Assembly: GCA_963837285.1 (NCBI GenBank)
Contig: CAWIMS010000001.1
Span: forward strand, 2,480,001-2,544,000
Source of the DNA: Planosporangium sp963837285
Lineage (GTDB): Bacteria; Actinomycetota; Actinomycetes; Mycobacteriales; Micromonosporaceae
Reading direction: 5' to 3'
Length of the DNA stretch: 64,000 nt
The notes under the pieces were generated by a model. That model had not been told where the DNA came from and did no database searches. It saw nothing but the letters and a program-made list of their open reading frames with translations. Positions 41,023 through 49,366 of this stretch are shown piece after piece (position 1 is the stretch's first letter; the number at the start of each line of letters is the position of its first letter). The translations under genes were made by a program, and so were the position numbers.

Positions 41023-42132
41023 ACCCTCGTCCAGCGCGGAGCGCAGATGGATCGGGGGCAGCTCGAATCCGTTGAAGCGGGACGCGTAACTCGTCGTGTA
41101 CGCGCCGGCCGAATGGATGTACACGGTGTCGCCGGTCGCGATTCCGGCCGACAGCGGTACGTCGTACCGGATGGTGTCCTGACTGTCGCAGGTCGGGCCG
41201 GTGACGTGGCAGAGCCGGCGGTCGCTGTCGCGGCGTGAGTCGGTGATCGGGAACCGCAGCGTGTTGCCACTCTCCAACGCCTCCATCAGGCCGTTGAACG
41301 CGCCCACGTCGAGGTGCACCCACCGCTGGCCGCGCCGGTCGGCCACGCCGATGACCGTGGCGACCATCGTCCCCGCCTCGGCCACGAGCGCGCGGCCGGG
41401 CTCGATCACCAGGTCCACCGGGTACGGCAGGTGCCGCTGGATCGCGGCGTCGATCTGGGCCGCGTACTCGGTCAGGTCCGGCGTGTACGAGGCGTACGCG
41501 CAGGGGAACCCGCCGCCGAGGTCGAGCATCTCGATCCGGATGCCGTCGTCGTCCAGGGCGGTGATCAGCTTCCCGCTGTCCGCGATCGCCGACACCCACG
41601 CGGTCGGATCGGTCATCTGCGATCCGACGTGGAAGGCGATTCCGTACGGTTGGAGCCCCATCGTCACCGCGTCGCGCATGAGCCGGCGCGCCGCCTCCGC
41701 GTCCACGCCGAACTTGCCCTCGCTCGGCACCTGGCTGACCGCCGGGGACGTACGCAGCCGCACGTACACGGCGGCGCCGGGCGCGTACACCGCGAGCTTC
41801 TCCAACTCGGCCACGCTGTCGAAGGCGAACCGCCACACCCCGGCCGCATACCCGGTGCGGATGTGCTGCCACATCTTCACCGGGTTGCTGAACAGCACGT
41901 CGCCCGGGTCGACGCCGATGGTACGCAGGTCTGCCAGCTCCACGGCGGACGCGATCTCGAACGAGCCGCCGAGCGCGTGCAGGCACCGCAGGATGGCCGG
42001 ATCCGGGTTGCACTTCATCGCGTAGTGCACCCGTGCCTGGGGCAGGATCCGGCGGAAGTTCCGGTATGCCCGGTCAACCTCGTCGATGTCCAGCGCGAGG
42101 TACGGGGTCGGTAGGTCGGGATCAGATCGCAT
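41005..42132 (-). CDS. Ornithine-decarboxylase-type (group IV, PLP-dependent) decarboxylase
   Basis: The 375-residue enzyme is a fold-III PLP decarboxylase of the ornithine/lysine/diaminopimelate group. The PLP lysine is in VHYAMKCNPDP, the phosphate-binding Gly loop in LDLGGGFPCAY, EPGRALVAEAG is conserved, and the active-site cysteine is in GPTCDSQD, which together with AFDSVAEL favours ornithine decarboxylase over DapDC or carboxynorspermidine decarboxylase. It would make putrescine from ornithine. It is monocistronic with a shared terminator at its 3' end and a 620-bp intergenic region upstream. The amino-acid specificity is not certain. Confidence 0.85.
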   Translation of the reverse strand: MRSDPDLPTPYLALDIDEVDRAYRNFRRILPQARVHYAMKCNPDPAILRCLHALGGSFEIASAVELADLRTIGVDPGDVLFSNPVKMWQHIRTGYAAGVWRFAFDSVAELEKLAVYAPGAAVYVRLRTSPAVSQVPSEGKFGVDAEAARRLMRDAVTMGLQPYGIAFHVGSQMTDPTAWVSAIADSGKLITALDDDGIRIEMLDLGGGFPCAYASYTPDLTEYAAQIDAAIQRHLPYPVDLVIEPGRALVAEAGTMVATVIGVADRRGQRWVHLDVGAFNGLMEALESGNTLRFPITDSRRDSDRRLCHVTGPTCDSQDTIRYDVPLSAGIATGDTVYIHSAGAYTTSYASRFNGFELPPIHLRSALDEGAPGPP

Positions 42133-42343
42133 GGTCGCCGCCCGCTCTTGTCACTCTACGTGAAGGATCGCTTACGCAGGTGGTACAAGTATCGGCGAGC
42201 GTAGAACAGGATGTCAGCGGGCATCTTGCCGATCGGCGTGCCAGTTACGAAATGGCGGGTGAACACCGGCCCGGCGGGTACGAGGCCGGGTCGCGGCGAC
42301 GGGCCGTCCCGACCGGCACCCACCGCCCGTCCAGGCGGCCCCG

Positions 42344-42422
42344 AAGATCGGCACAACTTCCCGGAAGTCGTTGACTCAGCGGTAACCGTTGACCACGACT
42401 TCCGGGAAGTTGTGCCGATCTT
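42344..42422. repeat. Palindrome family A, copy 6
   Basis: The arms AAGATCGGCACAACTTCCCG... and its complement end at GCCGATCTT. It is in the divergent region between the decarboxylase and glycosyltransferase genes, so it is not placed as a terminator. Confidence 0.9.
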
Positions 42423-42755
42423 TAAGAAGCCTTCGTGAGCCAATTCACCGAACCTCGGAAAAATTGTGTCAGGCATCACGGGAATTGTGTTTCGGGGGTT
42501 TTTCGTAAACTAAGTTCTCGTTTGGTTTCAGGCTGTTTTCCCAGCTCCCCGCGTACCTTATCGAATCGACATAAATGAAGTTCGACTGCGCGATAGTGCA
42601 ATATCGTTGACGTTCTGGAAACCGTCCAGGTCGGTGATCGGTGTTATTCACGTTCGTGAAATGACGGGGCGACTGGTGCGCAATATGCTGCCGATGAAGT
42701 TCTATTCGTGGCGTCGGCGACCCGCCGTGCCAGAACCTAGAAATACGGAGCATTC
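42423..42755. promoter_or_regulatory. Low-GC regulatory region upstream of the GT2 operon
   Basis: The stretch 42133-42755 has no gene. Its second half is markedly richer in A and T than the rest of the window. AATTGTGT is repeated at 42462 and 42483, 21 bp apart (two helical turns). A palindrome TTCACGTTCGTGAA lies at 42647-42660, about 95 bp before the GT2 start. These look like binding sites for dimeric or tandem regulators. I saw no riboswitch I could name. The remaining part (42133-42343) holds nothing recognisable. Confidence 0.5.
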
Positions 42756-44357
42756 ATGCCGACGAGCAATCCGCCGCTCCGCGCCACCGGGCCGGGAACG
42801 CGCCTCGCCTGGCGACCCCTTCAGCGGTCGACCCGGGTGGCGATCATCGGCGCCCTCCTGGCGACCATGTTCTACCAGATCTTCCTGCTCGACCCGCGCT
42901 ACCGGGGACCGGGCTGGCTGTGGGCCGCGATGCTCCTCGCCGAGGGGCTGACCGCGCTGCACGCCGTCGGTACCTGGTGGACGATCCTCGCGCACGACGA
43001 CCGGTCGGAGCCGGTCGACGTCACGGTGTGGCGCAACCGGCTGCGGGCCGGCGCCGAGGCGCCGAGCATCGACGTCTTCATCACCGCGTACGGCGAGGCC
43101 GCGGAGTTGGTCCGCACCACGCTGCGCGCGGCCCGGGACATGGAGCTGCCACACCAGACCTGGGTGCTCGACGACGGGCGAAGCGATGTCCTGGAGCGCA
43201 TCTGTGCCGACGAGGGCGTCGGTTACCTGCGCCGGGAGGGTCGCGAGCACGCCAAGGCCGGCAACGTGAACGCCGCGCTCGCGCGTACCTCCGGCGAGTA
43301 CGTCGTGATCTTCGACGCCGACCACGTGCCGGAGCCCACCTTCCTGGTCGAGGTGCTGCCACACTTCCAGGACCAGGACGTGGCGTTCGTCCAGTCGCCG
43401 CAGTCCTACACCAACCCGGTCAACCTCGTCTCCACCGGCGCGGCCGAGGCCCAGCGGATCTTCTACGAGCTGGTCTGCCCGGGTAAGAACCGCTTCAACG
43501 CGGCGTTCTGCGTGGGTACCAACGTGATGTTCCGTCGGGTCGCGCTGGACGAGATCGGTGGCATCGCCACCGGCAGCAACTCCGAGGACATCTGGACGTC
43601 GGTGCTGTTGCACCGGCTGGGCTGGAAGTCCGTGTACGTGCCGCAGGTGCTGGCCCGCGGTCTGGCTCCCCAGGACGTGACCTCGTACCTGAAGCAGCAG
43701 TTGCGCTGGGCCAGCGGGGGGTTCGAAGTGCTGCTACGCGGCCGGATCTTCCGGCGGGGCACCGGGCTGACCGTCGACCAGCGGTTGCAGTACCTGTTCG
43801 TCGGCACCCACTACCTGCTCTCGCTGGCGATGTTGACGTTCATGTTCTTCCCGCCGGTGTACCTGCTGTTCGCGAAGAGCCCGATCCAGGCCGACGGTTG
43901 GACCTGGGCCAGCCACTACCTGCCGTTCCAGGCGATGGTCCTGCTGGTCACGTGGTTGCAGTCGGGCGGTTTCAAGGGGTCCGCGATCGTGTCCAGCATC
44001 GGCGCGGCGCCGGTACACGTTCGTGCCCTGTGGGCGACCCTGCGCCGCAGGCCGGCGAAGTGGCGGGCCACCAACCAACTCGGCGGCGGCACCCGCTCGC
44101 TGTGGGTGGTCATGCCGCACGTGGCGTTGCTGGTGCTCAACCTCACCGGGATCGTGGTCGGCCTGGTCGTGATGACCGATCCGGCGCCGACCTGGCTGTC
44201 CGTCGGCTGGGCCAGCATGATCGTGCTGATCCTCGGCCGGATGATCATCGAGTCCCTCGTTGGCGGGCGCACCGCCAGCGAGCCGCAAGCCACTGGCGAC
44301 GATGCCGGTCCGCTGACCGAGCGCAAGGAGATCCGGGTTCCCGTACCGGCGCACTGA
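42756..44357 (+). CDS. GT2 processive polysaccharide synthase (cellulose-synthase-like)
   Basis: The 533-residue membrane protein has two N-terminal membrane segments, a cytoplasmic GT2 domain (about 85-330) and about five C-terminal membrane segments. All processive-synthase motifs are present: Asp in VLDDGRSD, DxD in IFDADHVP, SED (for TED) in TGSNSEDIWTSV, and QxxRW in LKQQLRWASGG. There is no PilZ domain, so regulation is not by the BcsA route. It would polymerise a UDP-sugar and thread the chain through the membrane. The downstream GH81 gene suggests a beta-1,3-glucan (inference). ATG 42756 follows GGAG. It leads a three-gene operon. Confidence 0.9.
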   Translation: MPTSNPPLRATGPGTRLAWRPLQRSTRVAIIGALLATMFYQIFLLDPRYRGPGWLWAAMLLAEGLTALHAVGTWWTILAHDDRSEPVDVTVWRNRLRAGAEAPSIDVFITAYGEAAELVRTTLRAARDMELPHQTWVLDDGRSDVLERICADEGVGYLRREGREHAKAGNVNAALARTSGEYVVIFDADHVPEPTFLVEVLPHFQDQDVAFVQSPQSYTNPVNLVSTGAAEAQRIFYELVCPGKNRFNAAFCVGTNVMFRRVALDEIGGIATGSNSEDIWTSVLLHRLGWKSVYVPQVLARGLAPQDVTSYLKQQLRWASGGFEVLLRGRIFRRGTGLTVDQRLQYLFVGTHYLLSLAMLTFMFFPPVYLLFAKSPIQADGWTWASHYLPFQAMVLLVTWLQSGGFKGSAIVSSIGAAPVHVRALWATLRRRPAKWRATNQLGGGTRSLWVVMPHVALLVLNLTGIVVGLVVMTDPAPTWLSVGWASMIVLILGRMIIESLVGGRTASEPQATGDDAGPLTERKEIRVPVPAH

Positions 44358-44407
44358 GACCGCCGGTCGGACAGTTTCGCGTCCACGATCGACACGAAGG
44401 AACGAGG

Positions 44408-45193
44408 ATGTCTACCCCTACCGCTCAGGACCAACGTCTGGAGCAGACTCAGACTCCCAGTCCGGCACCAACCTCTACCCCGGCTGACCGCGGTCCGCGC
44501 CACCCCCGGCTGTGGCGCTTCCTGCGGGTACTGCGTACCACCGTCGTCGTGCTGGCCCTGCTGGCCGCCGCCGTGGTGGGTGGCAACCACATCGTCCGGC
44601 AGCGGCTGGCCGCCCAGGCGTTCGTCGACCTCGGCGGGGCGGTACTCACCGCCGAGGCCGTCTCGGTCGGCTCACCGGATGCCGGCGTGGTCACCGACAT
44701 GAAGGTCGCCGAGCAGAGCCAGGTGCGCGCCGGCCAGGAACTGGCCCGCATCATGCTGACCACCACCACCGGTACCGGCAAGCCGCAGTTCCAGGACCTG
44801 CGCGCGCCGACCGCCGGCACCGTGGCGTCCCTCGACGTGCCGGTCGGCGGCGTCGCCAAGGCCGGCGAGCCGGTGATCATCCTGTACGACCAGACGAAGC
44901 TCACGTTCCAGGCCCAGGTGGCGGTCAAGGACCTCCGCAAGCTGCGCGTCGGCATGACAGCATCGGTGCGCGGTCCCGGGCTCGCCCGCCCGATCGTGGC
45001 CAAGCTGGACCACGTCGTGCCGCACGTCGGCCCCGACCCGCTGGCCGGGACCGACCGCATCACGGTCGTCCTGGTGCCGGAGCCGGGCGCGGTGACCACC
45101 GTAAGCAAGCTGGTCCCCGGTTTGCAGTTCCGGGCGACCGTCGACACTCGGACCGCGGTTGGTGGGACTCCCGCGGTCAACAGCGCCCGATGA
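44408..45193 (+). CDS. HlyD-like membrane-anchored adaptor protein
   Basis: The 261-residue protein has a Pro/Thr/Gln-rich cytoplasmic N-terminus, one membrane segment (about 41-60, VVVLALLAAAVVGGNHIV), and an external region with lipoyl-type half-motifs (VGSPDAGVVTDMKVAEQSQVRAGQELARI and LRAPTAGTVASLDVPVGGVAKAGEPVIIL) followed by a beta-barrel domain. There is no long coiled coil. It resembles the periplasmic-adaptor partners of alginate and other exopolysaccharide synthases. It lies 50 bp after the GT2 gene and overlaps the GH81 start by 4 bp. It probably guides the emerging polymer or bridges synthase and glucanase. Confidence 0.82.
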   Translation: MSTPTAQDQRLEQTQTPSPAPTSTPADRGPRHPRLWRFLRVLRTTVVVLALLAAAVVGGNHIVRQRLAAQAFVDLGGAVLTAEAVSVGSPDAGVVTDMKVAEQSQVRAGQELARIMLTTTTGTGKPQFQDLRAPTAGTVASLDVPVGGVAKAGEPVIILYDQTKLTFQAQVAVKDLRKLRVGMTASVRGPGLARPIVAKLDHVVPHVGPDPLAGTDRITVVLVPEPGAVTTVSKLVPGLQFRATVDTRTAVGGTPAVNSAR

Positions 45194-47409
45194 CCCGGGC
45201 GTTCGGCGTCGGCCTGCTGTCCGTACTGATGCTGGTCACCGCCGGCACTGTCAGCGGCTGCACGAAGGCCGGGTCCGGGGGCGGATCGTCCCCGGGCCCG
45301 GCCCCGGCCGGCGCCCGCACCGAGGCGGCGGTGAAGACCTCGATCGCGGCACCGAACCCGGGCGGCGCCGGCAGCGTCGCCACCACGGTGCCGGACGGGT
45401 CGGGCCCGACGAAGGCACCGGTGCAGGCCGGCGATGACCTTGCCAAGCAGGCGCTGCCCACCAACCAGTGGTGGACATCGGCGCTGACCGGCCCGCGCAG
45501 CCAACCGATGTGGGCGCACCCGCTCGCGGTCCAGGCCGCCGACGACGGCGTCAAGGTCAGCTCGGCGGCGCCGGTCGCGTCCGCGAACTCGGTCATCACG
45601 CCGTTCGACCCGGCGATCACGGCCGGCGGGCCGATCTCCGGGATCAAGGTCGTCGGGTACGGCGCGTTCCACGTCGTGCTGCGCGCCGACCTGCGCGGCG
45701 GCGGCTGGGTCCAGGTCACGCTGGTACAGGGCAGCCCGGTCCTGTACCTGGAATTCCACGGCGCCACGCCGGCGCTGACCGTGACCGGCGCACCCACGGT
45801 GACCGGCGACGGCGGCACCGTCCGGGTGGAGGTCGCCGGGCAACGCTTCGACCTGCTGGCCGCCGGTGACGCCCGGTGGCGGCGCGACGGCGGCCGGCTG
45901 ACCACGACGGGCAGCCGGATCGCGGTCGCCCGGGTGCCCGACGGCGTGGACGAATCGGCGTGGCGGGCGGCGATCGCCGGCAGCGCGTCCGATCCGGTGG
46001 TCGCCACCACGGCGAACATGGCGTACTCCGAAGGCACGGTCACCCAGACGCTGACCGCGACCCGCCGGTCCGGCAAGCCGGGCGTGTGGGCGCTGTTGCC
46101 GCACCAGAAGGCCGGGCTCGCGGGCGGTGGCCTCATGAAGGGTACGTTCGCCGACGCGCTCGGACCGCTGGCGCTAACCCGGGCTGGTGCCATCGAGATC
46201 CGCGTACCGATGCCGGGGCTGCTGACCGCCGTGCCGTCGGTGCCGTTGCCGGACAGTGCGCGGGCGGCGATCGTCGCCGACCTCGATCGGGACCTGGCCG
46301 ACAAACCGGGTACCGGCGGCAGCTACTTCGGGCTGAAGGAGCTGGGCCGGCTGGCCACGATCGCCGAGGTGGCCGGCGGTGTCGGCGCGCCGGCGCAGCG
46401 GCAGGCGGCACTCGACCGGCTGCGGCCGCAGCTCGTCGACTGGCTGACCTACAGCGGGCCGGGTGACGCGCACTATTTCGGGTACGACAAGGCGTGGGGT
46501 GGCCTGATCGCGGTGCCGGCCGAGTTCGGCAGCAACGACTACAACGACCACCACTTCCAGTACGGGTACCTGGTGCGCGCCGCCGCCGTGCTGGCCGCGG
46601 CCGACCCGGGGTTCCGGCGCGACTACGGCGGCACGGTCGACCTGGTGGCGCGGGATTACGCGGGTGGTCTTGGCGCTCCCGGGTTCCCGGCGTTCCGGGT
46701 GTTCAACGCGTACCTCGGGCACTCGGCGGCCTCCGGGTTCGGCCCGTTCGCCGACGGCAACAACCAGGAGTCGTCGAGCGAGGCGGTCGCCGCGTGGGAG
46801 GCGATCGTGCGCTGGGGGCTGGTCCGCGGCAACCAGTCCCTCGTCACGTACGGGGTCACCCACTACGCGCTGGAAGCGGCCACGGCCCGGATGTACTGGC
46901 TCGGCGAGGGCCTGGCCCGGCCGCCGGGATATGCGCACCTGACCGCCGGCATCGTGTGGGACGCGAAGTACGACTACGCGACGTTCTTCGACGCCAAACC
47001 CGAGTCGGTGCAGGGCATCCAGCTGCTGCCGTTGACGATCGGCTCGCTGTACCGGGCGGATCCTGCGGCCGCGGCCGCCCGGGCTGCCGCCATCGGCAGC
47101 TCACCGGCTGCCTGGGGTGACCTGTTCGCGGCCGACCTGGCGGTCGCCGATCCGGTCGCCGCCCGGCAGCGGCTTTCGGGTTCGCTGTCACGGGAAGACA
47201 GCACCAGCCGGGCCATGGTCCGGTACTGGGTCGAGCTGCTCGCCGCGTACGGGCCACCGCAGCCGGGGGTGGTCGCGGACGGCCCGTACGGGCTGGCGTT
47301 CGGCAGCCGGAACAAGCCGGCTCTGGTGGCCGCCGACCCGACCGGCGCCGGGCGGACCGTGACGTTCACAGCCGACGGCGCCGTGGTCGGCAGGGTGCGC
47401 TCTCGCTGA
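45190..47409 (+). CDS. GH81 endo-beta-1,3-glucanase lipoprotein
   Basis: The 739-residue protein begins with a lipoprotein signal (VTAGTVSGC, C24 as lipid site), then a Ser/Pro/Ala-rich spacer and the GH81 domain starting ALPTNQWWTSALTG. Family landmarks include GGLIAVPAEFGSNDYNDHHFQYGYLV and the catalytic-acid segment FADGNNQESSSEAVAAWEAI. GH81 enzymes cut beta-1,3-glucans internally. Lipid anchoring would hold it on the outer face of the membrane, where the GT2-HlyD product emerges, comparable to the endoglucanase BcsZ in cellulose operons. It is translationally coupled to the HlyD-like gene. A defensive or nutritive role against fungal glucan is the alternative. Confidence 0.9.
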   Translation: MTRAFGVGLLSVLMLVTAGTVSGCTKAGSGGGSSPGPAPAGARTEAAVKTSIAAPNPGGAGSVATTVPDGSGPTKAPVQAGDDLAKQALPTNQWWTSALTGPRSQPMWAHPLAVQAADDGVKVSSAAPVASANSVITPFDPAITAGGPISGIKVVGYGAFHVVLRADLRGGGWVQVTLVQGSPVLYLEFHGATPALTVTGAPTVTGDGGTVRVEVAGQRFDLLAAGDARWRRDGGRLTTTGSRIAVARVPDGVDESAWRAAIAGSASDPVVATTANMAYSEGTVTQTLTATRRSGKPGVWALLPHQKAGLAGGGLMKGTFADALGPLALTRAGAIEIRVPMPGLLTAVPSVPLPDSARAAIVADLDRDLADKPGTGGSYFGLKELGRLATIAEVAGGVGAPAQRQAALDRLRPQLVDWLTYSGPGDAHYFGYDKAWGGLIAVPAEFGSNDYNDHHFQYGYLVRAAAVLAAADPGFRRDYGGTVDLVARDYAGGLGAPGFPAFRVFNAYLGHSAASGFGPFADGNNQESSSEAVAAWEAIVRWGLVRGNQSLVTYGVTHYALEAATARMYWLGEGLARPPGYAHLTAGIVWDAKYDYATFFDAKPESVQGIQLLPLTIGSLYRADPAAAAARAAAIGSSPAAWGDLFAADLAVADPVAARQRLSGSLSREDSTSRAMVRYWVELLAAYGPPQPGVVADGPYGLAFGSRNKPALVAADPTGAGRTVTFTADGAVVGRVRSR

Positions 47410-47414
47410 TCCCA

Positions 47415-47464
47415 TGATCACGGAGACTTTGTGCTGCTCTGGCGACACAAAGTCTCCGTGATCA
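47415..47464. terminator. Terminator hairpin after the GT2-HlyD-GH81 operon
   Basis: The perfect 19-bp arms TGATCACGGAGACTTTGTG and CACAAAGTCTCCGTGATCA are separated by a 12-base loop, 5 bp after the glucanase stop. Confidence 0.9.
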
Positions 47465-47566
47465 CGGGGGGAGCGGGGGTTGGCACTGATCGGGGAGGAA
47501 CGGGCCGGCGGGCGGCCATACCGTCATTGGCACACACAGGCAGCCAGCCCAGCGGAGGCACCCGAA

Positions 47567-48088
47567 ATGATCGAGCACCCCTACATCGACTTCGACGGCG
47601 ACGGTCACGGCGACAGCTACGACACCGTGGTCGACAACGAGGGCCACTACAACTTCCTGCACCACGACGCGCATGGGCACATCGACGCCGTCGCGTACGA
47701 CAACAACCACGACGGCCGGATCGAGAGCATGGTCATCGACGCCAACCACGACGGCACCATCGACCACGTGCTCGACGACACCAACGGCGACGGGTACATG
47801 GACAAGTCGTCCGAGATCGGCAGCGGGTACAAGCCGCTGGAGCACCCGTACATCGACTTCAACGGTGACGGGCACGGCGACTCGTACCGGACGTTCGTGG
47901 ACGCCTCGGGTACCGAGAACTTCGTGCACACCGACGGGCACGGCCACGTCGACGCGATCGCCATGGACCGCAACCACGACGGCAAGATCGACGCGATGTA
48001 CGTCGACCAGGACCACGACTACCGGATCGACCACCTGCTCACCGACACCAACGGCGACGGCATCATGGACCAGTCCGTAGCCGTCTGA
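47567..48088 (+). CDS. Internally duplicated EF-hand-like calcium-binding protein
   Basis: The 173-residue acidic, His-rich protein is two copies of an 80-residue unit, each starting EHPYIDF(D/N)GDGHGDSY and ending DTNGDGxMD. Loops of the form DxDxDG/DxNxDG recur about eight times (DFDGDGHGD, DNNHDGRIE, DANHDGTID, DTNGDGYMD...), as in EF-hand, dockerin or thrombospondin type 3 calcium loops. No signal peptide or membrane segment is seen from ATG 47567 (GGAGG 8 bp upstream), so it is cytoplasmic or exported by an unusual route. It follows the glucan operon after a terminator. Function unknown; calcium binding is inferred from the loops. Confidence 0.72.
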   Translation: MIEHPYIDFDGDGHGDSYDTVVDNEGHYNFLHHDAHGHIDAVAYDNNHDGRIESMVIDANHDGTIDHVLDDTNGDGYMDKSSEIGSGYKPLEHPYIDFNGDGHGDSYRTFVDASGTENFVHTDGHGHVDAIAMDRNHDGKIDAMYVDQDHDYRIDHLLTDTNGDGIMDQSVAV

Positions 48089-48108
48089 TCGCCGCCGTCA
48101 GGCGCCAA

Positions 48109-48186
48109 GATCGGCCCGCATGATCGGCCCGCATGATCGGCCCGCATGATCGGCCCGCATGATCGGCCCGCATGATCGGCCCGCAT
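48109..48186. repeat. Six tandem 13-bp repeats abutting palindrome copy 7
   Basis: GATCGGCCCGCAT is repeated six times without change, and the next unit would be the palindrome's own GATCGGCACAA at 48187. The unit shares GATCGGC with the palindrome edge, so the array seems to have grown from it. Confidence 0.95.
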
Positions 48187-48261
48187 GATCGGCACAATTT
48201 CCCGGAAATAGTGGCCTTACCAGCGGCCGGAGGCCACTATTTCCGGGAAGTTGTGCCGATC
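48187..48261. repeat. Palindrome family A, copy 7
   Basis: The arms GATCGGCACAATTTCCCGGA... and ...TTCCGGGAAGTTGTGCCGATC pair, with the variant core AAATAGTGGCC on both sides. It lies between two plus-strand genes, directly after a tandem array. Confidence 0.92.
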
Positions 48262-48317
48262 TTGGGGGGCCTTCTTCGCGTGAGGCTGGGCCGATCTTGG
48301 GGTGCTAGCGTGCACGG

Positions 48318-49364
48318 ATGGAACACGCTGGCGGGGCGGCACGCTGTGCCGCGGACACCCTGACCTTCCAGCTCCGCGACCCGGACCGGCACCTCGCCGG
48401 GGTACGCCTGTTCCAGCACGCCGGCGTCCCCGGCGACCGGCTCGACTTCGCCTACCACGACGACACGTGGCGACTGACCGCGCCCCGGCCGGCCCTCTGG
48501 CGGCTGGAGTACCTGCTCGAACTGCGCCACCCCGACGGGCGTACCGAACTGATCTGCGACCCGGAGAACCCGCGCCGGGTCGGCGGCGCGTTCGGCGACA
48601 AGTCGGTCGTCGAGTGCCCCGGGTACACCGAGCCCGGCTGGCTGCGGCTGCCGGACAGCGAGGGCACCTGGCGGGAGTTGTCGATCCGGGCGCCCGCCAT
48701 CAAGGCCGACATTTGGACCCGGATCTGGTCCCCGGCCACGCCGACCGACCGGGTACTCGTCGCGCACGACGGCCCGGAGTACGACAAGCTCGGCGCGCTC
48801 GGCCACTACAGCGCCGCGATGGTCGCCGCGGGCCAGGTGAAACCCCACCACCTCGTGCTCCTCGCGCCCGGTGACCGCGACGAGTGGTACTCGGCGAGCC
48901 CGGCGTACGCCTGGGCGTTCGTCGCCGACGTGCTGCCCCGGCTCTATGTCGAGCTGGGCACCGACCGCCCGGTCGTCGGCATGGGCGCGAGCCTCGGCGC
49001 GCTCGCGATGCTGTGCACCCAGCGCCGGTATCCGTCGGCCTTCGCCGGGCTGTTCCTCCAGTCGGGCAGTTTCTTCCGGCCGCGCTATGACGGCCACGAG
49101 TCGTGGTTTTGGCGGTACCCCCGGATTGTGCGCTTCACCAGCCGGGCGCTTCGCCGAAGCGACCGCGCCCGGCCGGTGCCCACCGTCTTGACCTGCGGTC
49201 AGGTGGAGGAGAACCTGGCCAACAACAGGGAGATGGTCCGCGCGCTGCGCGGGCAGGGTTACCCGGCCGAGCTGGCCGAGGTGCCCGACGCGCACAACTA
49301 CGTGGCTTGGCGGGACGCGTTCGACCCGCACCTGACCGGCCTGCTGCGAAACGTGTGGAGGTGA
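48318..49364 (+). CDS. Alpha/beta-hydrolase-fold esterase (enterochelin-esterase-like)
   Basis: The 348-residue protein has an N-terminal beta domain (about 10-130, FQLRDPDRHLAGVRLFQHAG) and an esterase-D-like catalytic domain. The nucleophile is in VVGMGASLGALAML, and HNYVAWRDAF near the C-terminus supplies the His; the oxyanion region VLVAHDGPEYDKLG is typical of the Fes/esterase D group. It has no signal peptide. The next gene starts 2 bp after its stop, and that gene also encodes an esterase. Enterochelin-type ester cleavage is only one possibility; the ATP-grasp partner suggests a dedicated substrate. Confidence 0.85.
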   Translation: MEHAGGAARCAADTLTFQLRDPDRHLAGVRLFQHAGVPGDRLDFAYHDDTWRLTAPRPALWRLEYLLELRHPDGRTELICDPENPRRVGGAFGDKSVVECPGYTEPGWLRLPDSEGTWRELSIRAPAIKADIWTRIWSPATPTDRVLVAHDGPEYDKLGALGHYSAAMVAAGQVKPHHLVLLAPGDRDEWYSASPAYAWAFVADVLPRLYVELGTDRPVVGMGASLGALAMLCTQRRYPSAFAGLFLQSGSFFRPRYDGHESWFWRYPRIVRFTSRALRRSDRARPVPTVLTCGQVEENLANNREMVRALRGQGYPAELAEVPDAHNYVAWRDAFDPHLTGLLRNVWR

Positions 49365-49366
49365 GC

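Noticed and set aside
42423..42755. Cyclic di-GMP riboswitch
   Set aside because: The conserved core and tetraloop-receptor elements of the known classes were not found.
48109..48186. Possible CRISPR array
   Set aside because: The 13-bp units are contiguous with no spacers and no cas genes are present. It is a simple tandem repeat.
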